A stretch of DNA of 64,000 nucleotides, taken from Lunularia cruciata. Taxonomy: Eukaryota; Streptophyta; Marchantiopsida; Lunulariales; Lunulariaceae. Position numbers and translations under genes: made by a program. The notes beneath the pieces are model-generated. The model ran no database searches. It was given only the letters and a program-made list of their open reading frames with translations, and had not been told where the DNA came from. Below are positions 12,505-22,957 of the stretch, piece by piece (the first letter of the stretch is position 1; every line of letters begins with the position of its first letter). The stretch spans positions 9,710,243-9,774,242 of the forward strand of contig OX419761.1 of assembly GCA_948567375.1 (NCBI GenBank), in the 5' to 3' direction.

Positions 12505-15500
12505 GATCTTATTTATGCTTTCTTTTGAGTTGTTTCCATGATTTTTGTGATGACAAGTCACTACAAGATTTTGATAGGAGGCACTTCTTTTATCTTTAAG
12601 GAGAAAAAGAATTTGAATTGGAATTGAGAGAGCATCAAAAATACAATCTGGCAATTCTCTGGAGAAAAGTTCATTCATCAATCTGGTCAAGAATAGCATG
12701 CATAAAAATAATGCCAATTTTATGTTATTTGGCCAATGTCTGCCTATGTCCAAAGCTGCACAAAATTTTATTTATTCAATTGGTGTTCCAATTTGTTTAT
12801 TCAATTTGTCTTCATACAATTCTATTTGAGGGTAAAAGTGACTCTAAAACTTCCTTTGCTCTTTTCTAGTCAACAAATTCAGCCCAAAGTAATAGTGCCA
12901 AGCAAAGGTGGTGATGTATTGGGTTCCATTGTCCACCTCTAAATTCCCCACCATCTTGTAAACATACTAATCAAATATTTTGCTCCAATTCATACTTACT
13001 CCGTGGAATACCTTATCAAAAAATATAATTTTCCTGTCCAATATGTAAGTTTTTCTTCCTAGTTTTAATAGGCACATTAGGTGCTAAGAATTCTTCACTT
13101 CATAAGCCCTTTCACCATACCCATTTCTTGAGCATCCTTTTGTAGAAGAATTCTTCATGATTTCAACCTCTTCTTGATTCAATGTATTGTCAAAAGGTTA
13201 TTCCATTCTTATCACCTTCATTGCTTCCTAACACCTGACTTCAGTTATCCCAAATCCAATTCCATGGATTCACTCTTTTATTTTAAACTCCCATTAATCA
13301 TTTTTCAAAGAATCCAAGAGGAACTACGCTCTTAGGTCCAAAACAAAAATATCAGGTTCGATTTCTCCAACATGCATCTTTGTGCCTCCATTTCCTAATT
13401 ATCAACTTGGGGAGTTTGTAGGGTCCATCCTATAGATTTAGGTCTACCCACTTTCCTCACCATCATTGCAATTTGCACTACCTTGCTGACTTCCTTCTCT
13501 CTACCAATTCCCTAGTTACACTTCACTCAAAGATTTCCTCTCTTGGTTTCCCTTAAAATGCCTATTTGCACACTTGAGCTCTGCTTGATTTCTTGAGGCC
13601 TGATTAGCCATCAGTTCACTTAATTTCCATGAAATTGTTGGTTCTTGCCTGCAGGAATTCTACATGACTGCCAACAGTCTTCTTAATTTTAACTGGGCCC
13701 TTCCGCTAAAATACCCCATGGATCTTGCTATGTGTAAATTCAGCCCACTAACACTTCATCTTTTCAAATGCCTTGAAATCTAGTGACAATCCTATGCCAA
13801 AATCTTTTGTTGACAATTGAACCACACTCATTCCTATCCACGTCAGCTAACCATTCCATCAACTATTCTTGCTTGCAATTGAGACTTTGTCATTATGGGT
13901 TTCTTAATTAGTTCATTTGTACTTTTTTTTGTACTGAATTACTACCATTCAAACTCTTTCAAATTAAATTCTAAAATTCTCCCCCTTAAAATATTCAAAT
14001 TGCTCTATAACTACCATATATACAAAATCAAAAATTTGTGCACCACATGTTGCAATACTCTAAAATATGTTGATTGACTACAAAATCGACACAAAGATAT
14101 TGGACTTGTGTAGAGATAGTGTCTTTGAATGTGTAGAATGCTTGTCTTTAGAAGAAGTACCACCAAGATCTTTGGAAGGAGTGAATATGTTCCAAACACG
14201 TATCTCTCTAGGAAGTGAAGGGAACTTATCTTCAAAATAAAGGTTTACGCCTCTTGCAAAGAGAAAGATCTTTGCTTCTGGAAGGGAAGTACATACATTT
14301 CTGGAGTGACTTATAGGATCCCTTTGACAAGCATCAATGGGATGAAACAACACTTTTTGAACCTTCTTTGGAATCAGATCTTCCTTGTGTTAGTAATTTT
14401 ACTTTGTTATTTCCATAGTGCAATTTCTTGGTAACATTGGCCTTTTCTTGGAGTTTTTTTTGCCCAACATGATAAAGACAAAAATAGTAAAGAACAAGAA
14501 AAGTGACATGTTTCTCTAAAACTTACCATTTTGGAAGTATATACCTATGGGAATGAATTTTTATTCATCAATATGGTGCAATTTTCCATGAAGTGGGTTG
14601 CTACACTAGCATCCAATGCTCCTCTTACAACATAGTGTTCACATACTAATAGTAAAATGATAAGAACAACTCATTACCACAAGGATACAAAGTTGGAAAT
14701 GACTAGATTTGAAAGGAAAAGTGTCACAATTGTTTTTGTTGTCTATTTAACCTCTTGTGCAAGAATCACTCCAAGAAGAAGGTAAAGTCACCTATTGTGG
14801 TCCTCTATAGAAAAGAGGAATTAAAATCACTTTCATAAAAGATTGGGTCCTAGGTAATCTTGAGGGTGATGGTTCACTTCATGCCAAAGGCCCCTTCTCA
14901 CCAAATAGCCATTTCACCCAAAAGACTTTCCCTCTAAGTGTGCTATGTATTTCTCCTTGGTAGCACTAGCAAACCAGGAGTACATGTTCTGATGATAAGT
15001 TAGGTTGCCTCTTATTCCCCTACTTGGTAGAAAGAATATTGGGAATAAGGCTAGAAGGTTTCAGCAATTGGGGAAATTAATGTGCTCAAACTATTAGCAA
15101 CAGTTCTTCATGCAACCTCCTATCCACAAGCTCCATAGCTAGGCATCCGGTGTGTTCACAACGGGAGAAAAGCAAAGTATGATAACCTAGTGATAGCTAA
15201 CCATCCTCAATCTGTCTTTCTCATCTTCATCTTTTGCATGATTGGGACTACCGGTAGTCTTGGATTGATCATAGAATCCATTCATGTGAGTGGGAAGAGT
15301 CATAGACATCAAGGGTGTGGAAGGGGTTTGAGACACCATTTCTAACAAGTCTTGAAATCTCACGCTTGTCAATGGCATTGGAATCAAATTGGAATATATA
15401 TCACTTAGATTGGCAAGGGGATAAGTGGAAGAGAATGTGAGACTATTGTTGAGGATCCAAAACACAAGAGGGACTGCCATTGCCATTTACATAGGATGAA

Positions 15501-17550
15501 ATTTATAGCAAAAGGGGACCTGCTGTTGCCAAGATTGACCAAGTGGGCGGAACTTCCATATGCCCTTCAACAATCTCCATCCCCAAATCAAAACCTCAAA
15601 AATTGCTCCAAAACTTGATTCCAAAATTTCTTAAGACTGTGCTTCCTAACTGATTTCTATTCACTTCACTCATGGCATACCCAACCAATCATCAATATTT
15701 AGTGTATTTGTCAATGTATGTGACAAGAGGAACCAAGTTCTCCTACCATTTTTGCAACCTCTCCAAATTTTCAACCCAAATACCCACTTCGATGCAAGTT
15801 CTGCCCACCTGTGTTTCTTCAGTGTCCCTCTTCATAAATTCAATCCTTACTAGTCGAGCTAATCTCACCCGGAAGCAGTCACTAACCCAGTCCACTAACC
15901 ATTTTGAAACTCCCCAATACTTGCCAAAATGTGACCCGTAAAGTAAGCAGTGATGATAAAATATATTTCGTCCCATTCACTTTTGGGCTCTTTCTCCCCG
16001 GGAACAGGCGCTCGAGTGTACGGCGAAGGGCCAGGTCCCGTACCCGACCATTCAAGTCCCCATTTCAAACCCCTCTTATTAGCTTTCCATGGATGTAACG
16101 GATGAAGGCAACCGCCTGTGTGACATAGAATACTAAATAATACTCGACTGCGACCTACAGAAGTATCAAAGGTATCAAGACTGCTGTACTTGTGTTTTAT
16201 GACATCTTAAGTTCCCGTCAACTTCCACTACTTAGAAATAGAAATGTGGGTCCGGAATCTATTTCAGAATCGACAACGCAGTACACGTGGTTGTTTGACT
16301 TAATATTAACGTGGACTCGGAGTGATAAACCGACTTTTACTCCATGCGTGGAGCAGTCATGTCTGCACTTTTTGAACGTGGAGGTCTAGAATCTCGATTC
16401 TGCATCTCGGTTTACAAAATTCAACCATCTTGTGTTTTGATATGCCGAGTCCAAACGCAGATGGGGCAGGAGGGAGCGTTTTGTTATCCTGTGCGTGCGC
16501 TCTTCTTTGCAAGGAGGAAATAAAGAAATATCTTTATGCCCGCCAAATTTTACTATCGGATAGTGTTGGACAAAAAGCTTCATTGACTTGTGAAGCATAC
16601 ATGTTCCCCCGAGGAGGAGAAAGGCTTAAACTGTCTCCAAAACTTTCCCTCCACCGCTGTTAGTGCAAGCAATTCAAATTAGATCACCAACCTCCGAAGA
16701 GATGCAACGCTTTATCAACCATCAGATAACAAGAATGAAACGGCTTTAAACAAAGTTTTATCCAGAGCATACCGGTGTTCAAATCCTTTGTTAATGCACA
16801 GATAGGACGATAGAGTGGAGATTTCGAAGTGTACTAACGTCAGCTTCAGTTTAGTGAGATTAAATCAGTTATTATCTATTAACTGCCTGTACTATTCCGG
16901 AACATACAATTGGTCATTCAGTTGCTGTACTGTCGATGAGATTTTGAGAATCCTGATTCAAAGTTGCAAGGTGTGAGGTTGATTTGGAAAATGTAGACAG
17001 TTCGTACTTATATTATCTACGGAACATGCCGTCTACGGAGAGCGCAAGTTATAGCGTCGACTTTGGTAAAACATTTAGATCCCTTGGATTTAACAAATTA
17101 TAGGTAGACACACCAAACATTATAACAACGCGTAGAACGTCAGGATTCAGTAATTTAAGGCATGTGCATCCAATTCATGGCCTGGGCATCAACTAGCATG
17201 GTTTCCCTTATGTCTCCAAACAAACCTCCTTGCACAAGTATTTCATTCGATGGTGACTTATAGTCTAATATATACAGTAATTAACATTATTTTAATATCA
17301 TTGTGATATAAATTTTACGTTGAGAGATGCTAGCTCAGCCTGGACTGAAGGAGGTTGGCTACGGCCATGTGGAGAAACCTACCTCATTTGGTTGATTACT
17401 TTCATGTAATATATTATTGAATGAAACTTACATTATAATTTCATCTCTTCCTAGTATTAGGTTTTATTAAATTTATTGTTTATTTTTATGATATCAAGTT
17501 ATCAAAAACTAAAATAGTATAATTTTTTATAATATGACAATAGTAATAAA
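12505..17550. other. Decayed and single-copy-looking sequence without a recognised gene
   Basis: Up to about 15.9 kb the sequence resembles the decayed repeat background; open stretches at 15187-15486 and 15743-15976 (minus) and 15672-15941 (plus) are unidentified. A phrase like TTAACCTCTTGTGCAAGAAT near 14750 recurs in variant form near 41370, 48485 and 57700, so a further dispersed repeat is present. From about 15.95 to 17.2 kb CpG content rises and the sequence looks single-copy, as at 1.4-2.6 kb. No protein family or RNA gene was recognised. Confidence 0.4.
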
Positions 17551-18139
17551 GGTAAATTTGACGGATACCCTGTATTTCGCACTAATTTGAAAGATACTCG
17601 GACAAGTTCATATAATTGGAAATATACCCCATTCTTGTAAGACACCCCTCTTCCTGTAGAAATAAGACGTTCCTGTATGTATTAAGGGTTGCTTGGATCG
17701 CAACAGCTCCTCTGTTATGTTACGGGACATCCAAATGAGGTCCTTTGGGAACATCAAATGTGTGATGATCAAATTTGTATGCTTCACCCCTCTCTTTTGC
17801 CTTCATCAGGAAGTCCCGTCGTCTTCAAATAAAACAGTAGGTACTCGTTACAAGAGCAGAGATTGGCATTCACTTGTAAGATTACCGTCAGGACTTCTCT
17901 TGCTGCATTAGAATCTCCTCAAAGCAGATGGCAGTGACTACGCTTGTTGGAGCAGAGGACCTCGTTTTGTAATCCAAACAACCCTTAACACATACAGGAA
18001 CATCTTACTTAGGGCTGGGCTGCGTCTTACAGGCGCAAGGTGAAGAGGAGATTGTCTTACAAAGGAATACTTCCAAGTATTTAAACTTGTAGTATTTGTT
18101 TCAAATTAGTGCAAAATATAGGTATCTTCCAAATTTTCC
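17551..18139. mobile_element. 589-bp element with long terminal inverted repeats
   Basis: The left arm (17551 to about 17703) is complementary to the right arm (about 17967-18139). Matching blocks on the two arms include GCACTAATTTGAAA, TTGTAAGACA, GTTCCTGTATGT and AAGGGTTGYTTGGATYRCAA. The arms are 150-175 bases each with small indels, and about 260 bases lie between them. The termini begin GG and continue toward GATACC. No transposase is present, so it is a non-autonomous element of the MITE or MULE type; the arms are longer than those of most MITEs. No convincing target-site duplication was found. Confidence 0.8.
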
Positions 18140-18511
18140 ATTATTATTATTATATAAATTATAATTTTCATTAAATAAAAGAAATTATATTTGCACAAGT
18201 ATGAATATAGAAGTATTAGATCCACATCATAAGAAAATATTGACATCACCCAACCCAATGCATCCAAATTTTTGGTCAAATGGTGAACTGTATGTCACTT
18301 AAAAAAAACCTTACATGATTCAATGATTTTTAATAAAAAGGTGTATGACTCTTACATTAATATAGATTCAAATGTAACTAGAATGATTGACTATTAAATT
18401 TATTATTTAGTTCAAAATAAAATAATTTTTGAGATTCGAATTTTAACTTAGTTATTCAGTACTTTTACTGATGTAAGTTTTATTTGTTAAAAAGTTTAGA
18501 ATATAACTAAA
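18140..18511. other. Very AT-rich stretch left of the plastid insert
   Basis: No coding sequence. The composition grades into the plastid-derived block that follows, so part of this may be plastid intergenic DNA too, but nothing in it identifies a plastid locus. Confidence 0.35.
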
Positions 18512-18524
18512 TTATAAATAAACT

Positions 18525-18682
18525 AAATTTCCTAGTATCATACTTAAAATAGCTAAATTTTTTAAAATAATTTTCCATTCATCTGGTGGAAAGCCAAATA
18601 AAATATTAAAAATTCTAGCAGCTAAAGCTAATCCAGCTATTTTTGAAGTAACAGAAAGAAGAGCAACAACTGGGGTAGGTGA
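18525..18682 (-). pseudogene. ndhB: ndhB exon 2 fragment (plastid NDH subunit 2)
   Basis: About 53 codons read [17 protein letters not shown], then [20 protein letters not shown] and [11 protein letters not shown], the well-conserved beginning of ndhB exon 2. NdhB is a membrane subunit of the chloroplast NAD(P)H dehydrogenase-like complex. The exon starts exactly where the land-plant ndhB intron ends (before Ser-Pro-Thr-Pro). After GNL the match stops abruptly, so the rest of the exon is missing. The SKIAGLAL and EWKI wording, as far as I can judge, is closer to bryophyte ndhB than to seed-plant versions. Pinaceae and gnetophyte plastomes lack intact ndh genes. Confidence 0.88.
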
Positions 18683-18757
18683 GTTAGAGTCTAAAAATTT
18701 GTTACTTTTTGTCTCATTCAAAACCGTGCATGAGATTTTAATCTCACATGGCTCCTA
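18683..18757 (-). other. 3' end of the ndhB group II intron, domain V hairpin
   Basis: Read on the minus strand, 18721-18755 forms GGAGCCATGTGAGATT, a four-base AAAA-type turn region and AATCTCATGCACGGTTT, which is the conserved domain V of organellar group II introns. The remaining bases up to 18683 would be domain VI and the 3' splice site. Its position directly before the ndhB exon supports both calls. Domain V is the catalytic hairpin of the self-splicing intron; here it is only a relic in nuclear DNA. Confidence 0.8.
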
Positions 18758-19551
18758 AGTTATTTAAATTTATTTAAAGTTATTTAAAACTTTTGAATAA
18801 TAATAAAAAATTTATAACTTTCCTTGTGTATGTATTATTGAAAACAAATTAAAATTAAAAATCTTTTTGAAGGATCCTTAGATTTTAATTATTTTTTTAT
18901 CAAAATTTTATTCCGTTCTCAATAGTTATTAATTTGGTTTGTTTTAAGAATATTATTTGTTGATTAGCAGTTATTTTTAAAAATTTATAATTTTGAAGAA
19001 TAAAAACTAAGTAAAAAGAGTATTGATTAATCAAATTTTTAATGAAAATTCTCCTCAATATTTTTTGACTTTTTAAATAATATTTATTTTTTATATAAAA
19101 ATAAATATTCTAATTTTTTCGTTATTTATTTATTTATTTTATAAAGATTTTATTTTCATTTTAGTGAAAAATATTTATATGTTAAATTTCTATTGAGTCT
19201 TTCATTTAAAAACATTAAATACTTTAATTTATAAAACAAATCACACTCATACCTATATATATATTTATATATGTAACAAGTAAATTCAATTTTTTCATTG
19301 CTTTATTATAAAAAATAAATCCATCTATTTAATAAATAATATTATTTAATATTAATTTTTTTATTTCGAATTTAAATAAGTTAGTAAAATAAGATAAGTA
19401 TTAATAATATTTAAATAGTTTTTTAGTGTATAATATATATAAATTAGTTTATAATTATCAATTTATTCATTTAATATAAATTATTTTGTTCTTACAATCT
19501 CATTACCAACTAATTTTCTATTTTGTGAAATATTTTTTTTTCGCTTTTGGC

Positions 19552-19644
19552 ATTTCTACACTTGTTGCTAAAAATATCAAAAATATTACTCAAATTATTG
19601 GTCCAGTAATAGATGTTGCTTTTCTCCACGTAAAATGCCTACTC
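19552..19644 (+). pseudogene. atpB: atpB N-terminal fragment (plastid ATP synthase beta)
   Basis: The frame reads GISTLVAKNIKNITQIIGP and then VIDVAF, the N-terminal region of the plastid ATP synthase beta subunit. One base later the frame slips: adding back one base would give the expected PP-KMP continuation, so there is a one-base loss near 19622. After the KMP region the match is lost. Only about 30 codons are present, so it is a truncated plastid-derived pseudogene. Confidence 0.8.
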
Positions 19645-19650
19645 GTAGAA

Positions 19651-20464
19651 ATACTACTATAAATCAATTTAAAATTTATATCTTTACAAATTTAAAATTT
19701 GTAAACTAATTATATAAAAATATACTATTAAAAACATTAAATATGTTTATTTCCAAGAATTTACGAATAATCTTGAGATTCATAAGACAAACTAGCAATG
19801 CATCGCATGGGCACCAAAATAGTATTTAATTCACTGCCACCTATCCATTAATGTCACACAACTTTCGACCCATCTTTCCTCCTCGAATATCAATGTAGCA
19901 TACCTTTAACGGTACCCTTTTAAGTACAATACAGGTCAGATACCGGTCCGACAAGAGGTAAAACATAAGTAAGGCCCACCATAAAGTGTATAGTTCGTGT
20001 GAATTTGTTTTGCAGTTGGTCGAGAGATGATATGTCCTCCCACAGCACTTGATTTCGTCCTGGAAGAATTGACTTCCGGTTCTCCAAGGACTTCCTCATA
20101 AGGTTCGCAGAGCGAGGAATCTGCTCCTCAGGTGGGTCCGTCGACTTGACCAGATTTTGACTACGCAATAGATTCTGAAGAATGTGTGTTGAGGTTGAAA
20201 GATGTAAGGAAGCATTATTATAAATGCTTTGCGGTTAGTAATGGTACGAGCTGTGATAGAACCAAACAAAACACTTCCAAAGTCTTCCAAAGTCCCTACA
20301 ATTGCAGACTGTAGACTTCTCTTCAATCTTGCTCCCCTCTAGAACACCAGCCTTGGCTCTTCAGCTCGCTCCTCGGCCATCTCCACCTCAGGTAATTCCA
20401 AATATTGAGCATCTCCTCCCTCCATGTGTTCAATAGCCTCATGGAACTCTTGATCATCTTCCTC
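19651..20464. other. Sequence without a recognised gene
   Basis: AT-rich up to about 19790, then more balanced and single-copy-looking to 20340. Minus-strand open stretches (19920-20168, 20096-20326) overlap in different frames and match nothing I know. From 20339 the acidic relic described separately begins. Confidence 0.35.
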
Positions 20465-21263
20465 AACCACTTCTTCTACCAACTGCTGAACTTTGAACCC
20501 AAAGTTCAGCAGTTGGTAGAAGAAGTGGTTGGTCTCCATTACTCTCATTGCTGGACTCTTTGCTCTAGAGAGTGATCTCTTCTTCTTCCTCCAAGTCCTT
20601 GCACTTGGACTCAGCTTCTCCTTCTGACTCTGTATCTGATAATAGGTCCACCACCACCGTCTTGTGCCGCGGGTTCACTCTCCGAGTCAATTCAGCCTTT
20701 CTTGGCTGAACTAGTGATACCATTTTCCTTTGGTTGACTCCTCTTCTTTAACTTTGGAATGGTGAGAAACACCATCTTCTCACACTCTATCTTGTCAAGT
20801 GATCATCTCCTTCTCAAATCATCAGTATGTAATATTTCTCATCAGCATTGGCATCCTGTTGAAGATCTGGGTGAAAGTGCAACACCATCTTCTATTTCTC
20901 CTCCAAGTTGAGCAGGTACAAACTCAAATAGAAATGTGTTGCAAATGGTATGAAGTAGTGTGGCGGGACTTTCATCCTCCAATTCACAATCATCTACCTT
21001 GTTTGCTTGTGAAAGCACTTCACCCAGTTCACCTTCTCTCTTGCAAACATCTGATGGAAGAACACCACCTATTGCTTCATCATGTAGGTGGTGTGCTCAG
21101 GTTTAAACATTGCCATCAAAGCCCCAACAATACTTTGCCTCATCGGGTCTCTATATGTGTCTACCTTGTATCTATTCGTGGTGCAAGGAGCACTAAAGGC
21201 ATTCTTCACCTCTATAGTCTCCTCCAAAGAATCATACTTTTGATAGAAGGTGACCCAGACCAT
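20339..21263 (-). pseudogene. Unidentified acidic protein relic
   Basis: Two minus-strand open stretches (21069-21263 and 20339-20548) appear to belong to one decayed frame. The upstream piece has YDSLEETIEVKNAF and MRQSIVGALMAMF; the downstream one is strongly acidic (LVEEVVEEDDQEFHEAIE, VEMAEERAEEP). I do not recognise the family. The setting between transposon-derived repeats, and similar charged relics elsewhere in the window, suggest a gag-like or other element-encoded protein. The palindrome at 20465-20530 lies inside the second piece. Confidence 0.3.
20465..20530. repeat. Perfect palindrome, 31-bp arms, 4-base loop
   Basis: 20465-20495 is exactly complementary to 20500-20530; the loop is AACC (20496-20499). 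All 31 pairs match. In a region otherwise full of decay, perfect arms mean that the duplication is recent or maintained. Read on the minus strand the right half would encode QQLVEEVVEED, so the left half is an inverted copy of coding-like sequence. Confidence 0.92.
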
Positions 21264-21544
21264 ATCCCCAACTTATCTCCCCAAGACTAATCTCCAATCT
21301 TACTTGGTCCAACAAGCCGGATTGCCTCTCTTCCCCTCTGCCTCATGACTATCTTCACAATTACTAGCAACTATTTATGCCATGAAACATGGAAAACTCA
21401 AGTTCTAATTTTGGGCCAGAAAGGTGATCCAAAGTCTACTCAAGACTTTGATCTTTGCTTCTACATCTAACCTCCAAATTGCAGGATTTCTCACCGCAAG
21501 TGAAGGAATCTGCCTTTTGCACTTCATTGGCATCGTGTGTTCTC

Positions 21545-21996
21545 TAATCCTTGGTCTTTGAAAAATCAAACTCTCGCTTCAGCCCATGATTCTAACTCTT
21601 CAAGAAAACTCTTAAGAGAGAGAAGATAATGATTTAGCATTGCAGAATTTTCTCGATGAGGTTGTGATTTTATACTTCTATGAATCTTGGTAATTCTTCA
21701 GCCAAACTACAATTGCAACTCACAAATTTTGTGTGTCTTGCTCTTATCACTCTCAATTTTATCCTACTCCAAAAGTAGCCATTTTCCTTGAACATACTTT
21801 CTTGATTTGTTTGGCCCAAGGAGAAGGTGTTTTGGTTTCTTTGGATAAGGTTGACCACTTTGATGCAAAGTATGCTTACTTTGGGTCTACAACCTTTTAA
21901 GTCCAATCTGAGTCCTTCTTCTTTTGACACAAAGTAGACTTCTTCAAGTCAAATCCAAACACACTATTCTTCTCTTTCCTTCTCCATTTGGCTTTG
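21545..21996 (+). repeat. Dispersed repeat X, copy 2
   Basis: Aligns by eye over about 450 bases with 31852-32365, from TTTGAAAAATCAAA through CACTCTCAATTTTATCC and AAGTAGCCATTTTC to CTTCTCCATTTGGCTT. The A-rich terminal tract and ATGTGGGTA seen in other copies are absent because the LTR-type repeat of the next element starts here, which suggests that the latter inserted into or recombined with repeat X. Confidence 0.7.
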
Positions 21997-22647
21997 TTGT
22001 GCATATATACATCGCTACACAACATACATCGCTGTCAACATCACACACTATAGAAGCACAACTCACACATAACTCAAACATGGACTCTCAAGTGCCACAA
22101 TAATCAGTTTGTTCACACAACTCGAATCACAGTCAATCAGATCAGTACTTGATCTATCACTCAATAATCTACCAACAATTGGGCACTGATTATAGTCAAA
22201 CCACATCCATTCTAGCTAGGAGAATCCAAGTGATGCTCATTGGCCTCTGTCCACCATAGCCAAGAACTTGAAGGCTCAACATTAGAGAAGTGAGCTCTCT
22301 AGAGCTGCACTTTGAAAGTATACCCCCTAGTCTCCAACCCTAACAGTCCCGCTGATGGCACATCAGACGGTGCAAATAGTGCTAAGTGATGGTGGGCCTT
22401 ACTATGTAGTCAGTACTCCAAGCACAAAATCTGACAGGCAACATGTAGTCTATGAGTAACTACCAAAATACTCTTGACTACCAACACTATTACTCCAAAG
22501 TCTGAGCAATCTAGGTGTGATGCTAAAAATGGCATGACAACTATTGTGCATATATACATTGCTACACAACATACATCACTGTCAACATCACACACTATAG
22601 AAGCACAACTCACACATAAGTCATACATGGACTCTCAAGTGCCACAA
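21997..22647 (-). repeat. 3' terminal LTR region (A - core - A)
   Basis: A core of about 440 bases (22101-22540) is shared with 28531-28980, 31361-31791 and, in opposite orientation, 58928-59382. It begins TGTCATGCC on the minus strand. On both sides sits a direct repeat of about 100 bases (21997-22100 and 22543-22648) beginning TTGTGGCACTTGAGAG on the minus strand. A purine-rich tract ends immediately before the upstream 100-base unit, so the 3' LTR may begin there with TGTGGCAC and end in ACA near 21997, giving about 650 bases. The 5' copies lack the flanking units, so the true LTR limits are unresolved. Confidence 0.75.
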
Positions 22648-22648
22648 T

Positions 22649-22660
22649 CACTCCCCTAGC
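22649..22660 (-). promoter_or_regulatory. Probable polypurine tract
   Basis: On the minus strand the sequence GCTAGGGGAGTGA runs directly into TTGTGGCAC at the edge of the terminal repeat. A purine run at this point primes plus-strand DNA synthesis in LTR retrotransposons. The assignment rests on position and composition only. Confidence 0.5.
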
Positions 22661-22822
22661 TGGTGGTTAGGTCCCTCTAACTCCAAATAGCCATCTACTC
22701 CAAGTAAATGGTATATCTTATGGTGGGCAAAAGATCAAGTGGCTGGGGACTATCAAGCCCCATCGTTAGTCGCATGTCTACATTTTATAACATATAAAGG
22801 ATGAACTAGCTATAAGTCAAGT

Positions 22823-22957
22823 ACATCTAGGATATAACCACTGTCCCTAAGGAACCACCAAAAGGGGATGAGTCATACATGCCATATGCCATACTCTCAA
22901 ATAGCTATCACACACTAACATAGTAGCACCTCCACCAAAAGAGTCGCATAACATACA
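22823..22957 (-). pseudogene. PHD-type C4HC3 zinc finger at the end of pol
   Basis: After the integrase tail the frame reads LRCMLCDSF, ATMLVCDSY, WHMAC, then HPLLVVP, a stop, GQW and YPRC. The spacing is C-x2-C-x11-C-x2-[C]-x4-H-x2-C-x14-[C]-x2-C, which is the canonical C4HC3 PHD pattern, with the aromatic Trp before His also conserved. Two ligand positions are Tyr (TAT for TGT), each a single G-to-A change, and one stop interrupts the domain. PHD fingers commonly read the H3 tail. Chromoviral integrases carry a chromodomain at the comparable place, so a targeting role is a reasonable inference. Alternatives such as a RING finger fit the spacing less well. Confidence 0.75.

Larger units (their letters stand above)
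18512..19650. other. Nuclear-integrated plastid DNA (NUPT)
   Basis: This block contains the start of ndhB exon 2 with the end of its group II intron (minus strand), then about 750 bases of extremely AT-rich DNA, then the beginning of atpB (plus strand). In land-plant plastomes these genes are not normally adjacent, so this is either a joined set of fragments or derives from a rearranged plastome. Its very high AT content suits a low-GC plastome of bryophyte or charophyte type, perhaps worsened by C-to-T decay after transfer. Both genes are truncated, so it is a nuclear copy and not a functional locus. Confidence 0.75.
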
